Origin: an uncultured SAR86 cluster bacterium
GTDB lineage: Bacteria > Pseudomonadota > Gammaproteobacteria > Magnimaribacterales > D2472
Length of the DNA: 34,056 bases
Assembly (NCBI GenBank): GCA_905478035.1
Contig: CAJQGX010000057.1
Span: forward strand, 1-34,056
Direction: 5' to 3'
The notes beneath the pieces were generated by a model. That model searched no databases. It saw nothing but the letters and a program-made list of their open reading frames with translations, and was not told the origin of the DNA. This document shows, piece after piece, positions 25,515 through 32,927 of this stretch (its first letter is position 1; every line of letters starts with the position of its first letter). A program made the translations under genes and the position numbers.

Positions 25515-27172
25515 AGTCTGAACACCCCATATTCTTTAGCTCCCTCTATAGGAGTATTTGATACAACTGATAAACAAAATCCAATGATGTCTCTCGTATT
25601 TCTTGGATCAATGATTCCATCATCTGTGACCATGCTACTAGCAACCAGTCCAAGCGATAGTTTTTCTAAATGATCTATTACCATTTTTTTTAACTCCTCA
25701 TCTGCTTTTTCGTCAAAATCTTTTCCATCTCGCAAAGATTTTGCTCTTCTTACAATAGACATAACACCTGCCATTTGTTCAGGACCCATTACAGCAATTT
25801 TTGCAGTTGGCCAAAGGAAGGTAAATCTATTATTAAAAGCCTTGCCAGACATTGCATAGGTACCAGCCCCATATGATGCCCCTACAATAATAGTAATATG
25901 AGGCACTGTAGAGTTTGATACAGCATTTATTAATTGAGAGCCTTTTTTAATAATGCCTTGGCTTTCAAAGTCCTTGCCAACCAAGAAGCCTGTGACGTTA
26001 TGAAGAAAAATAAGAGGTATATCTCTTTTGTTACAAAGCTGAATAAAAGTTGCTGCTTTTTCTGCTGATTCTGGGTATATGGGTCCATTATTACCGAGTA
26101 TTCCTATTTGATATCCATGTACTGACGCCCATCCACAAATCATTGTTGGTCCATAAAGAGGTTTAAATTCCTCAAACTTTGAACCATCTGAGAATCTTGC
26201 AATAACCTCTCTGATATCAACTGCTGATTTTAGATCTTCACTAATAATTCCTAATAATTCTTCTTGATCATATTTTGGTTCTTCGCTTTCTTTAAGAGGC
26301 TCTAATCCAGTTTTATTCCAATTCAAATGCGAGACAACCTCTCTACATATTCTTAGCGCATCCATCTCATCTTCTGCTAGGTAATCTGATAAACCTGATT
26401 TTTCAGAATGCATTCGTGCGCCACCAAGTGTTTCATCATCAGATTCTTCGCCTGTAGCCATTTTTACAAGAGGAGGGCCGGCTAGAAATGCTTTCGATTG
26501 CCCTTTGATAAATATATTATAGTCTGACATACCTGGTTGATATGCACCTCCAGCCGTTGAAGATCCAAAGACAACTGAAATAACAGGTATTCTCATTTTT
26601 GATAGTTCTGTCATCTCATAAAAAAATCTACCCGTAGCTGCAAAATGAGTTGTTTGAATAGAAGGAGCAATCGGAGGCGTGTCTCCTTTATTAAAACCTG
26701 AGACGCTTAAATCACCTCCAGCAGATTCAACAAAACTAATAAATGGAATCTTATTATCTCTCGATATTTCAATAGCTCTCTTCCATTTTTCTCCAACATA
26801 AACAGTCATAGCTCCTGCTTTAACTGTTGGATCATTGGCAAATATGACACACTCAACGCCTGCAATTATTCCTATTCCTGACACACAGCCACCACCAACG
26901 TTATAGTCATTAGTGCCATAACCAGCATATGGTTGGATCTCAAGAAATGGGCTATCAGGATCAATGACATTCATCACTCTTTCTCGAACTGGCATTTTTC
27001 CTCTTTTTGCCAATCTTTCATGATGGTGTGATCCCCCTCCAAGTTCAGCAAGATCAAGAAGATCTTCAAGAAACTCTAATTTTTGATGCATCATGTCTTT
27101 ATTTTTAAGATATTGCTCAGATTTAATATCTAGCTTGGTTTTAAAAGTAGGGGCAATATTTTTAGTTTTCAT
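25511..27172 (-). CDS. Acyl-CoA carboxylase beta subunit, carboxyltransferase (GCC/MCC type)
   Basis: A 553-residue carboxyltransferase. HERLAKRGKMPVRER (51-65), ESAGGDL (149-155), FGSSTAGGAYQPGMSD (202-217) and AGPPLVKMATGE (231-242) mark the N-domain. The C-domain has NNGPIYPESAEKAATFIQ, the oxyanion-like GASYGAGTYAMSG and AVMGPEQMAGVM. The order and spacing match the methylcrotonyl/geranyl-CoA carboxylase family rather than AccD. Around the acyl pocket it reads GRFFYEM (181-187), which departs from the usual FGRIFF of MCC, so an unusual acyl group is possible. It is the first gene of the run; ATG at 27172 has no clear Shine-Dalgarno. Divergent from the GST gene, with a 100-nt shared promoter. 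Confidence 0.92.
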   Translation of the reverse strand: MKTKNIAPTFKTKLDIKSEQYLKNKDMMHQKLEFLEDLLDLAELGGGSHHHERLAKRGKMPVRERVMNVIDPDSPFLEIQPYAGYGTNDYNVGGGCVSGIGIIAGVECVIFANDPTVKAGAMTVYVGEKWKRAIEISRDNKIPFISFVESAGGDLSVSGFNKGDTPPIAPSIQTTHFAATGRFFYEMTELSKMRIPVISVVFGSSTAGGAYQPGMSDYNIFIKGQSKAFLAGPPLVKMATGEESDDETLGGARMHSEKSGLSDYLAEDEMDALRICREVVSHLNWNKTGLEPLKESEEPKYDQEELLGIISEDLKSAVDIREVIARFSDGSKFEEFKPLYGPTMICGWASVHGYQIGILGNNGPIYPESAEKAATFIQLCNKRDIPLIFLHNVTGFLVGKDFESQGIIKKGSQLINAVSNSTVPHITIIVGASYGAGTYAMSGKAFNNRFTFLWPTAKIAVMGPEQMAGVMSIVRRAKSLRDGKDFDEKADEELKKMVIDHLEKLSLGLVASSMVTDDGIIDPRNTRDIIGFCLSVVSNTPIEGAKEYGVFRL

Positions 27173-27201
27173 ATTGGATAAGATAATTAGTTCTTATTTA
27201 A

Positions 27202-27230
27202 TGGTAATATATAAGTAGTAATATTACCAC
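27202..27230. promoter_or_regulatory. Candidate TetR operator (inverted repeat)
   Basis: TGGTAATAT (27202-27210) and ATATTACCA (27221-27229) form a perfect 9-bp inverted repeat with a 10-bp spacer, centres 19 bp apart. The right arm also belongs to a perfect 10-bp palindrome GTAATATTAC (27218-27227), which extends to 14 matches of 16 over 27215-27230. This lies in the divergent promoter between the carboxylase operon and the GST gene, the natural place for the operon's TetR repressor to act on both sides. Confidence 0.55.
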
Positions 27231-27243
27231 TATAAAATAGTAT

Positions 27244-27249
27244 TATAAT
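27244..27249 (+). promoter_or_regulatory. Candidate -10 box of the GST/Msr operon
   Basis: A consensus TATAAT lies 24 bases upstream of the GST start codon, which would give a short leader with AGGA as ribosome-binding site. No good -35 is visible at 16-18 bp; the expected place overlaps the right half of the inverted repeat at 27202-27230, so repressor binding would block RNA polymerase. Confidence 0.4.
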
Positions 27250-27272
27250 TATTCAAATACAGGATTTCAAAA

Positions 27273-27893
27273 ATGATTAAAATATATGGAACTGAAAATT
27301 CAAGAGCTATGAGGCCTATATGGACTGCTGAAGAAATGGGAATAGACTATGAATTGGTCATGATGCCTTTTCCACCTCGTGTCTTCATGAAAGAATATCT
27401 TGACATAAATATATTAGGAACGATTCCGTATTTAATAGATGGTGACATTAAAATGACTGAATCTGTTGCAATGAGCCAATATCTTGTTGAAAAATATGGT
27501 CCCTCAGATTTGAGAGTCATGCCAGATGAAAAAGATTATGCTTCCTATTTAAATTGGCTTTATCATTCTGATGCTACATTAACATTTCCACAAACTGTGG
27601 TTTTAAGATACAAATATCAAGAACCAGGAGTTGCAGATGCAGCAGTAGAAGGCTATAGCAGATGGTTTGTATCAAGACTAAAGTTGCTTGAAAATGAGCT
27701 AGATAACAAAGAATATTTATGCTCTGATAGATTTACTATTGCAGACATATGTGTGAGTTATGCTATCAATTTGGCTGGTTCCTTAGGCATAGAACAGGCT
27801 TATAAACCAAATATAAAAAGATGGACAGATATGTTATTTGATAGGCCAGCATTTAAAAAAAGTAGGAGCTATAAATATGAAGAAGTTAAATAA
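27273..27893 (+). CDS. Glutathione S-transferase-like protein
   Basis: A 206-residue cytosolic GST. The thioredoxin-like N-domain (about 1-75) has YGTENSRAMRPIWTAEEMGIDY, the cis-proline in LGTIPYLID and the glutathione-binding TESVAMSQYL (Glu-Ser). The C-domain is helical with FTIADICVSYA, the conserved N-capping box. Ser10 in ENSRAM suggests a serine-type active site, by position. Bacterial relatives take part in dehalogenation, isomerisation or detoxification, and the substrate is not predictable. It is divergent from the carboxylase operon across a shared promoter, so it may belong to the same regulon. Its end overlaps the next gene by 17 bases. Confidence 0.88.
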   Translation: MIKIYGTENSRAMRPIWTAEEMGIDYELVMMPFPPRVFMKEYLDINILGTIPYLIDGDIKMTESVAMSQYLVEKYGPSDLRVMPDEKDYASYLNWLYHSDATLTFPQTVVLRYKYQEPGVADAAVEGYSRWFVSRLKLLENELDNKEYLCSDRFTIADICVSYAINLAGSLGIEQAYKPNIKRWTDMLFDRPAFKKSRSYKYEEVK

Positions 27894-29148
27894 GTTATTT
27901 TTTATATCATTTATCTCCTTTTCATTTTTTTTACACAGCGAAAAGACTATTCATACCTCACATCTTGATAGCATTGTCTTAGGTTCAGGTTGTTTTTGGG
28001 GAGCAGAGAAAGGATATGAATCTCTAGAGGGAGTAGAAAATGCAATCTCTGGATATTCAGATGGATATGGTATCAAGCCAAGCTATAGAGCTATAACTAA
28101 ATTAAAGAATAAGTTTAATGAAAATAACTTTGCTGAAGTAGTAGAGGTTACTTTTAATAAAAGTGAAATATCATTAGAGCTATTACTTCATCATTACTTT
28201 GAATCTCATGATCCAACTCAACTAAATCGACAAGGTAATGATATTGGAACTCAATATAGATCAATTATTTTATATAAAGATGAATCCCAAAAAGAAATAA
28301 TTGAAAGGGTGGTTGATGAATATCAGATGCTGTTAACTGAAGCAGGATATGGAGAAATACAAACCTCAATAAAATTACTTGAAAAGTTTTATGATGCAGA
28401 GGATTACCATCAAGACTATATAAAGAAAAATCCAAATGGTTATTGCCCTGATCATTCTACTGGGGTTGTTTTTAATACAAGAAATAATCAAAGTGAGGAT
28501 ATAGATAATTCAGATTTGCTAATAGGCAAACATATTTTAGTAATTGACTCTGAAAATTATTGTCCTTATTGTGAAAAATTTGATGAAGATGTTATTAGTA
28601 AATACTCAGGAACTATCCCTATTTCAAAAAGAACAGCTAGTAATTTAAATCAATTGGCTCTAGAAACACCTACTTGGGCGACACCAACTATTGTTTTTTT
28701 AGAAGATGGCAAAGAGGTTTTTGCTTATCAGGGTTATATGGAATCTCAAGACTTTTATAAAGCATTTGGTGCATTCAAGCTTGGAAAATCTGAAGCTTAT
28801 GATGTAGCTTTTAATAAAGGAACAGATTCAAGATTTTGCAAGGAATACCAAATATTTAAAAATACACCGGATGGAATTTTCATAGATAAGTTAAGCGGAG
28901 CTCCATTATTTGATACAAAAGATAGATTTGTATCTAGGTCTGGGTGGCTATCTTTCACTAAACCTATTGAAGCTTCAGTATATGAGCTTCCTGACAATAG
29001 TTTTGGTATGAGAAGAACTGAAATTAGATCTGTTTCCTCTGACATTCATCTGGGTCATGTTTTTGATGATGGACCTAATGGAATGCCAAGATATTGTATC
29101 AATGCAACTGTTTTAGAGTTTGTTGAGAGAAAAGATCAAAATATTTAG
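27877..29148 (+). CDS. msrAB: Exported triple-domain methionine sulfoxide reductase MsrA-thioredoxin-MsrB
   Basis: A 423-residue fusion beginning with a hydrophobic signal peptide (residues 4-21), so periplasmic. MsrA (about 30-200) has catalytic Cys39 in GCFWG and a recycling cysteine in NPNGYC (Cys190). A thioredoxin-like domain (about 218-300) has CPYC (229-232) and cis-Pro in TWATPT. MsrB (about 312-420) has SGAPLF, HLGHVFDDGP and catalytic Cys407 in RYCINA. The two zinc CxxC pairs of many MsrBs are absent. The usual resolving Cys before GW is Ser355 (SRSGW). Cys321 in RFCKEY may replace it. Neisseria MsrAB (PilB) has thioredoxin first; here it is in the middle. ATG 27877 follows AGGAG; an upstream start would be inside GST without a signal. 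Confidence 0.9.
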   Translation: MKKLNKLFFISFISFSFFLHSEKTIHTSHLDSIVLGSGCFWGAEKGYESLEGVENAISGYSDGYGIKPSYRAITKLKNKFNENNFAEVVEVTFNKSEISLELLLHHYFESHDPTQLNRQGNDIGTQYRSIILYKDESQKEIIERVVDEYQMLLTEAGYGEIQTSIKLLEKFYDAEDYHQDYIKKNPNGYCPDHSTGVVFNTRNNQSEDIDNSDLLIGKHILVIDSENYCPYCEKFDEDVISKYSGTIPISKRTASNLNQLALETPTWATPTIVFLEDGKEVFAYQGYMESQDFYKAFGAFKLGKSEAYDVAFNKGTDSRFCKEYQIFKNTPDGIFIDKLSGAPLFDTKDRFVSRSGWLSFTKPIEASVYELPDNSFGMRRTEIRSVSSDIHLGHVFDDGPNGMPRYCINATVLEFVERKDQNI

Positions 29149-29152
29149 TTGA

Positions 29153-30307
29153 TCACTCTTCAAATAATGAGTTCATATTTTCATATGCTTCAATAAATTC
29201 CTCTTTATATTTTTGAACAGTTTGGCCAGCACCAATACTTTCTGTTACTAACCCTATACCCTGACCAACCCAATATGTTTCAAGTTTTTTAGCACCTTCA
29301 TGTCCAATTTGCGCTTGGTCTCTTACAACCCTTAGAGCTGGTTCACTAACCATAGTTTGAAGAGGCATAGGTAAAGGTTCTGGTGCTTCTTTTGATTCCC
29401 ATGCATCAGTCCATGGGGATTTAAGTTGTCTTGAATGCTTGCCAGTCCTGCTTTTCGATCTTACAGTTTCACTTGAGGATGCTGCTACCATTTTTTCTTT
29501 AATATTCTCAGATGTTTCAGCTTCATTAGTTGGAAGAAATACTGATGCGCACCATACACCATCTGCACCCATTGCCATTATTCCAGCCATTTGTTCACCA
29601 GTAGCTATTCCACCAGCTGCTAATATTGGTATATTTCCATAGGGTTTTAATGCTCTTCTAACCTCTGGAACTAAAACCATTGTTGAAACACTTCCACAAT
29701 GTCCACCGCCTTCTGTCCCTGAAACGACAACCAAATCAACACCTGCTTCTACTTGCTTTATTGCATGTTCTTTAGCTCCAACAAGAGCTGCAACTGCAAC
29801 TCCATTATCTTTTCCCATTTTAAGCATCCAGTCTGGCGGAACACCAAGAGCATTAGCAACCAACTTAATAGGATGTGAGAAGGCTACATTCAAAACATCT
29901 TGAGCAATTTCAAAACCTTTACCCAAAATGGCATTTGAATTTTTTTCTGTTTTAGCAGATCCTTCGCTATTTCTAAGATAGTCTGCATCAATATCATATT
30001 CCTGCAACACATCTGCCCTAAAGTCTCTATATTCTTGTGGAATCATTTCTCTTAAATCATTCAATGAATTGCCTTGACCTTTACCTTTATAGGAATTTGG
30101 CACTAGTACGTCTACCCCATAAGGCATACCATTTATATTGTCATCTATCCACTTTAAATCTATTTCTAATTTTTCAGGAGAGTGTCCAACTGCTCCTAAG
30201 ACACCCATACCCCCAGCTTTTGAAACTGCTACAACAACATCCCTACAATGACTAAACGCAATAAGAGGAAATTCGATATCAAACATTTCACAAATAGGAG
30301 ACTTCAT
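29153..30307 (-). CDS. Nitronate monooxygenase-like FMN oxidoreductase
   Basis: A 384-residue TIM-barrel flavoprotein of the 2-nitropropane dioxygenase/nitronate monooxygenase family. GGMGVLGAVG (32-41) lies at the N-terminal FMN side, GTEGGGHCG (197-205) contains the catalytic-region histidine, and AAGGIATGEQMAGIMAMGADGV (start at about 230) binds the FMN phosphate. The family includes nitronate detoxification enzymes and FabK-like or other NADH:quinone enzymes; the true substrate is often unknown. It is convergent with msrAB (four bases between stops) and divergent from rraA. No ribosome-binding site is obvious at ATG 30307. Confidence 0.85.
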   Translation of the reverse strand: MKSPICEMFDIEFPLIAFSHCRDVVVAVSKAGGMGVLGAVGHSPEKLEIDLKWIDDNINGMPYGVDVLVPNSYKGKGQGNSLNDLREMIPQEYRDFRADVLQEYDIDADYLRNSEGSAKTEKNSNAILGKGFEIAQDVLNVAFSHPIKLVANALGVPPDWMLKMGKDNGVAVAALVGAKEHAIKQVEAGVDLVVVSGTEGGGHCGSVSTMVLVPEVRRALKPYGNIPILAAGGIATGEQMAGIMAMGADGVWCASVFLPTNEAETSENIKEKMVAASSSETVRSKSRTGKHSRQLKSPWTDAWESKEAPEPLPMPLQTMVSEPALRVVRDQAQIGHEGAKKLETYWVGQGIGLVTESIGAGQTVQKYKEEFIEAYENMNSLFEE

Positions 30308-30331
30308 ATTTATACAATTTTTTAAAACTAA

Positions 30332-30349
30332 TTCTATTCTATAATAGAA
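30332..30349. promoter_or_regulatory. Short inverted repeat in the NMO/rraA divergent gap
   Basis: TTCTATT and AATAGAA form a perfect 7-bp inverted repeat around CTAT in the 66-nt gap between the divergent nitronate monooxygenase and rraA genes. It may be part of the promoter, as TATAAT-like sequence lies within it. AT-rich composition makes chance occurrence plausible. Confidence 0.25.
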
Positions 30350-30373
30350 ATTGGAAAATATTTACAATAAACA

Positions 30374-30877
30374 ATGATGAATCAAAATCTCAAAACTTTT
30401 ACTGTTCCAGATCTATGTGATTTGTATGAAAATGAAATAGATGTTGGTGATTTATTTTTAAAATCATTTGGCAAGCGTCAAAAATTTTTTGGAGAAATCA
30501 AAACTGCAGAATGTCCTCATAGTAACAGCATTGTGAAAGAGCTAGCCCAAGAAGATGGAAAAGATAAAGTCTTAGTCATAAAGCATACCGGTGATGATTT
30601 GTGTTCTATGGTTGGAGACCAAATAGCCGCCATGGCATATGAGAACAACTGGAATGGCATATTTGTAGATGGTTATATAAGAGATATAGAGATTATTAAA
30701 AACATTGATATTGGTGTTTATGCAATTGATACATACCCAAAAAAAACGGATAAAACAGTTGGGATTGGGTCAAAAAATTCAGCTTTTAAGATTGGGAGTG
30801 TGGGTATTAAAACAGGATCTTGGATTTATGTAGATTCTAATGGCTGGCTGGTTTCAAGAGAAAAACTAAAACTTTAA
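30374..30877 (+). CDS. rraA: RraA family protein (RNase E regulator / HMG aldolase-like)
   Basis: A 167-residue protein of the RraA fold. Gammaproteobacterial RraA binds RNase E and limits mRNA decay, while relatives are 4-hydroxy-4-methyl-2-oxoglutarate aldolases. VGDQIAAMAYENNWNGIFVD (80-99) followed by GYIRDIEII carries the conserved G-D and R103-D104 of the ring-shaped trimer's cleft. Length and the N-terminal TVPDLCDLYE match E. coli RraA better than the catabolic aldolases. ATG at 30374 or three bases on. It is alone between a divergent oxidoreductase and a convergent acyltransferase that overlaps its end by twelve bases. Confident of family, moderately of the role. Confidence 0.85.
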   Translation: MMNQNLKTFTVPDLCDLYENEIDVGDLFLKSFGKRQKFFGEIKTAECPHSNSIVKELAQEDGKDKVLVIKHTGDDLCSMVGDQIAAMAYENNWNGIFVDGYIRDIEIIKNIDIGVYAIDTYPKKTDKTVGIGSKNSAFKIGSVGIKTGSWIYVDSNGWLVSREKLKL

Positions 30878-31750
30878 TTTACTTATACTCTCATCTTTAA
30901 CAATCCATATGCTTTCAATCCATTTTTTAAAATCATCTCTATAAGAGCTATCTTCCATATAGTTTTTATTTTTTAAATAATTTGGTATTTGATGTTGTTT
31001 TACTAAAATCTTAACTTCCTTCATTTCGCCCTTTAAAAAAGACCAAGCATCTCGTTTATCTGATTTATATACTACAGAATAGTCAACTAAATTTTCTATT
31101 TCAGGCATTGCTGATAAAGCTGTAGCCATTCCCCCAACTCTTGGTATTAAAAGATTTATATATGGTGAATTTTGATCTTTATGTTTAGTTGGATTATTTC
31201 TTGTTCCTTCTGCATAACTGAATATCGTTGAAGGAGATCTCATAAATCTTTTGCATGATTCAAGAGTATTTTGGTAATCTTTCAATCTTAAACTTGGATC
31301 TAATTCTATTTCTTTTTTTGAATGCCTGTTCACAAAAGGCATATTTAAAGTTTTATTAGCAAGATATATAAATGGTATCCATCTGAGCTCCTTTTTCATA
31401 AAAAACTTTAATAAAGGTATTCTTTTATGAGCAACTACTAATAATAAAAATATATCTGCCCAAGACTGGTGATTTGACATAGCCATATACCAAACATTTT
31501 TATCAAATTTATTATCATCAAAGACAGTAATATTGTTTCCATGCATTAATAACAATATAAGTTTTAATCCATATACAGTAAGGTCTCCAATCTTATTAGA
31601 GACTTTACTAATATATTTTTTAAATGATTTTGTAGGAAAGAATACTCTTGGAATGTTTACTAAAAATAAAGTTCCAAATCCAATAGTAAGCTCTAAAAGG
31701 ATCAATAAAAAAGTTAATACTCCTATGCAATTTGATTTAATTGAATTCAT
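30866..31750 (-). CDS. PlsC/LPLAT-family acyltransferase (YihG-like)
   Basis: A 294-residue membrane acyltransferase of the 1-acylglycerol-3-phosphate group. One hydrophobic segment (8-34) precedes the catalytic box NHQSWAD (93-99, HX4D type), and EGTR (181-184) binds the phosphate. FVNRHSKKEI (139-148) matches the third block. The overall arrangement and the long C-terminal region with IPNYLKNKN are like E. coli YihG/LCLAT1 relatives, which introduce or exchange acyl chains on phospholipids. It follows the dehydrogenase gene by 16 bases, so it may be co-transcribed with the fatty acid dehydrogenases upstream. Confidence 0.85.
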   Translation of the reverse strand: MNSIKSNCIGVLTFLLILLELTIGFGTLFLVNIPRVFFPTKSFKKYISKVSNKIGDLTVYGLKLILLLMHGNNITVFDDNKFDKNVWYMAMSNHQSWADIFLLLVVAHKRIPLLKFFMKKELRWIPFIYLANKTLNMPFVNRHSKKEIELDPSLRLKDYQNTLESCKRFMRSPSTIFSYAEGTRNNPTKHKDQNSPYINLLIPRVGGMATALSAMPEIENLVDYSVVYKSDKRDAWSFLKGEMKEVKILVKQHQIPNYLKNKNYMEDSSYRDDFKKWIESIWIVKDESISKLKF

Positions 31751-31766
31751 AAAAAACTGTCTTTAT

Positions 31767-32906
31767 TTAAAAACCACTTATATTTGCATACCTCTCAGTA
31801 TGGAACTTAGAACTTCCAAATATTTGTTCCACAACCCTTGCCCTTTTAAGGTAAAAACCAAGGTCATATTCATCAGTTACTCCAATTCCACCATGCATTT
31901 GTATGGCTTCATTTGAAACTAAATGAAGTGTTTCACCAGCAATAGTTTTAGCAAGACTAGCAAGCCTTTGCAATTCATTAGAATTATCGTCAGCTCCTTG
32001 CATTGCTGCCATCACAGAAGATTTTGTAAGCTCTAGCTCACAAAACATTTCAGCAGCCCTATGTTGTAGTGCTTGAAATGTTCCAATCAGAACTCCAAAT
32101 TGCTTTCTTTCTTTAAGATAATTAATTGTAGATTCAAATGCTGCTTCAGCATTACCTAGCATCTCTGCAGAAATTGCAATCCTTCCAATATCTAAGATAT
32201 TTTCAATTGCTTCTCCTCCTGCCTCTACATCACCAAGAATATCTTCTTTTTGAATTACAACATCTGAGAAACTTATGTTCGCATAGTTTCTTGAATCAGC
32301 CATGCTTAATTTAGTAACTTCTATATTCGGTTGATTATTCTCAACTATAAATAAAGTAAGCCCAGTATTATCACCAGAGTTACCTGATGTTCTTGCTAAA
32401 ACAATAAATATATCTGCACTTGCTCCATCAACTACAAAGACTTTTTTCCCATTTAAAATATAAGCATCATCTTTTAAAACTGCAGACATATTGGTTTTCA
32501 ATGGGTCATGATGACTTGTTTCATCTATTGCGATGGCAGTAGTAATCTCACCACTTACGATTTTTGGGAGGTAGTTATTTTTTTGCTCTTCAGTACCAAA
32601 ATGAGTTATTGCATGTGCGCCAAGTACGCCTGTTGCAAAAAGTGGAGAGGGCGTTAGTGTTTTTCCGCATTCTTGAAGAATTACGCTAATTCCAGCAACT
32701 CCAAAATTTGAGCCACCAAACTCTTCTGGTATTAAAATACCTGACCAACCCAATTTAACCATTTCCTGCCAAATATCCATATCCCATAGCTTGCTATCAT
32801 TGTCATCCCTAAGAGATCTAAAATGATTAACCGGTGTTCTCTCCTCGGCAAAGTTCTTTGCAGTATCTTTTAAAAATTGCTGCTCTTCATTTAATATTAA
32901 TTTCAT
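31767..32906 (-). CDS. Acyl-CoA dehydrogenase, second pair, smaller subunit
   Basis: A 379-residue acyl-CoA dehydrogenase-fold protein: IPEEFGGSNFG in the N-domain, GKKVFVVDGASADIF in the middle, ERKQFGVLIGTFQALQHRAAEM, and HGGIGVTDEYDLGFYLKRA near the end. As in the other pair, the middle region lacks the EPGSGSD signature and instead reads IDETSHHDP, which suggests the less classical partner of a heteromeric enzyme. It lies 21 bases downstream of a larger dehydrogenase with that signature. The substrate may be a branched or ring-containing acyl-CoA, by analogy with paired dehydrogenases of sterol degradation; this is inference. ATG has GGGAATA upstream. Confidence 0.87.
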   Translation of the reverse strand: MKLILNEEQQFLKDTAKNFAEERTPVNHFRSLRDDNDSKLWDMDIWQEMVKLGWSGILIPEEFGGSNFGVAGISVILQECGKTLTPSPLFATGVLGAHAITHFGTEEQKNNYLPKIVSGEITTAIAIDETSHHDPLKTNMSAVLKDDAYILNGKKVFVVDGASADIFIVLARTSGNSGDNTGLTLFIVENNQPNIEVTKLSMADSRNYANISFSDVVIQKEDILGDVEAGGEAIENILDIGRIAISAEMLGNAEAAFESTINYLKERKQFGVLIGTFQALQHRAAEMFCELELTKSSVMAAMQGADDNSNELQRLASLAKTIAGETLHLVSNEAIQMHGGIGVTDEYDLGFYLKRARVVEQIFGSSKFHTERYANISGF

Positions 32907-32927
32907 TATTTATTCCCAGTACAAATT

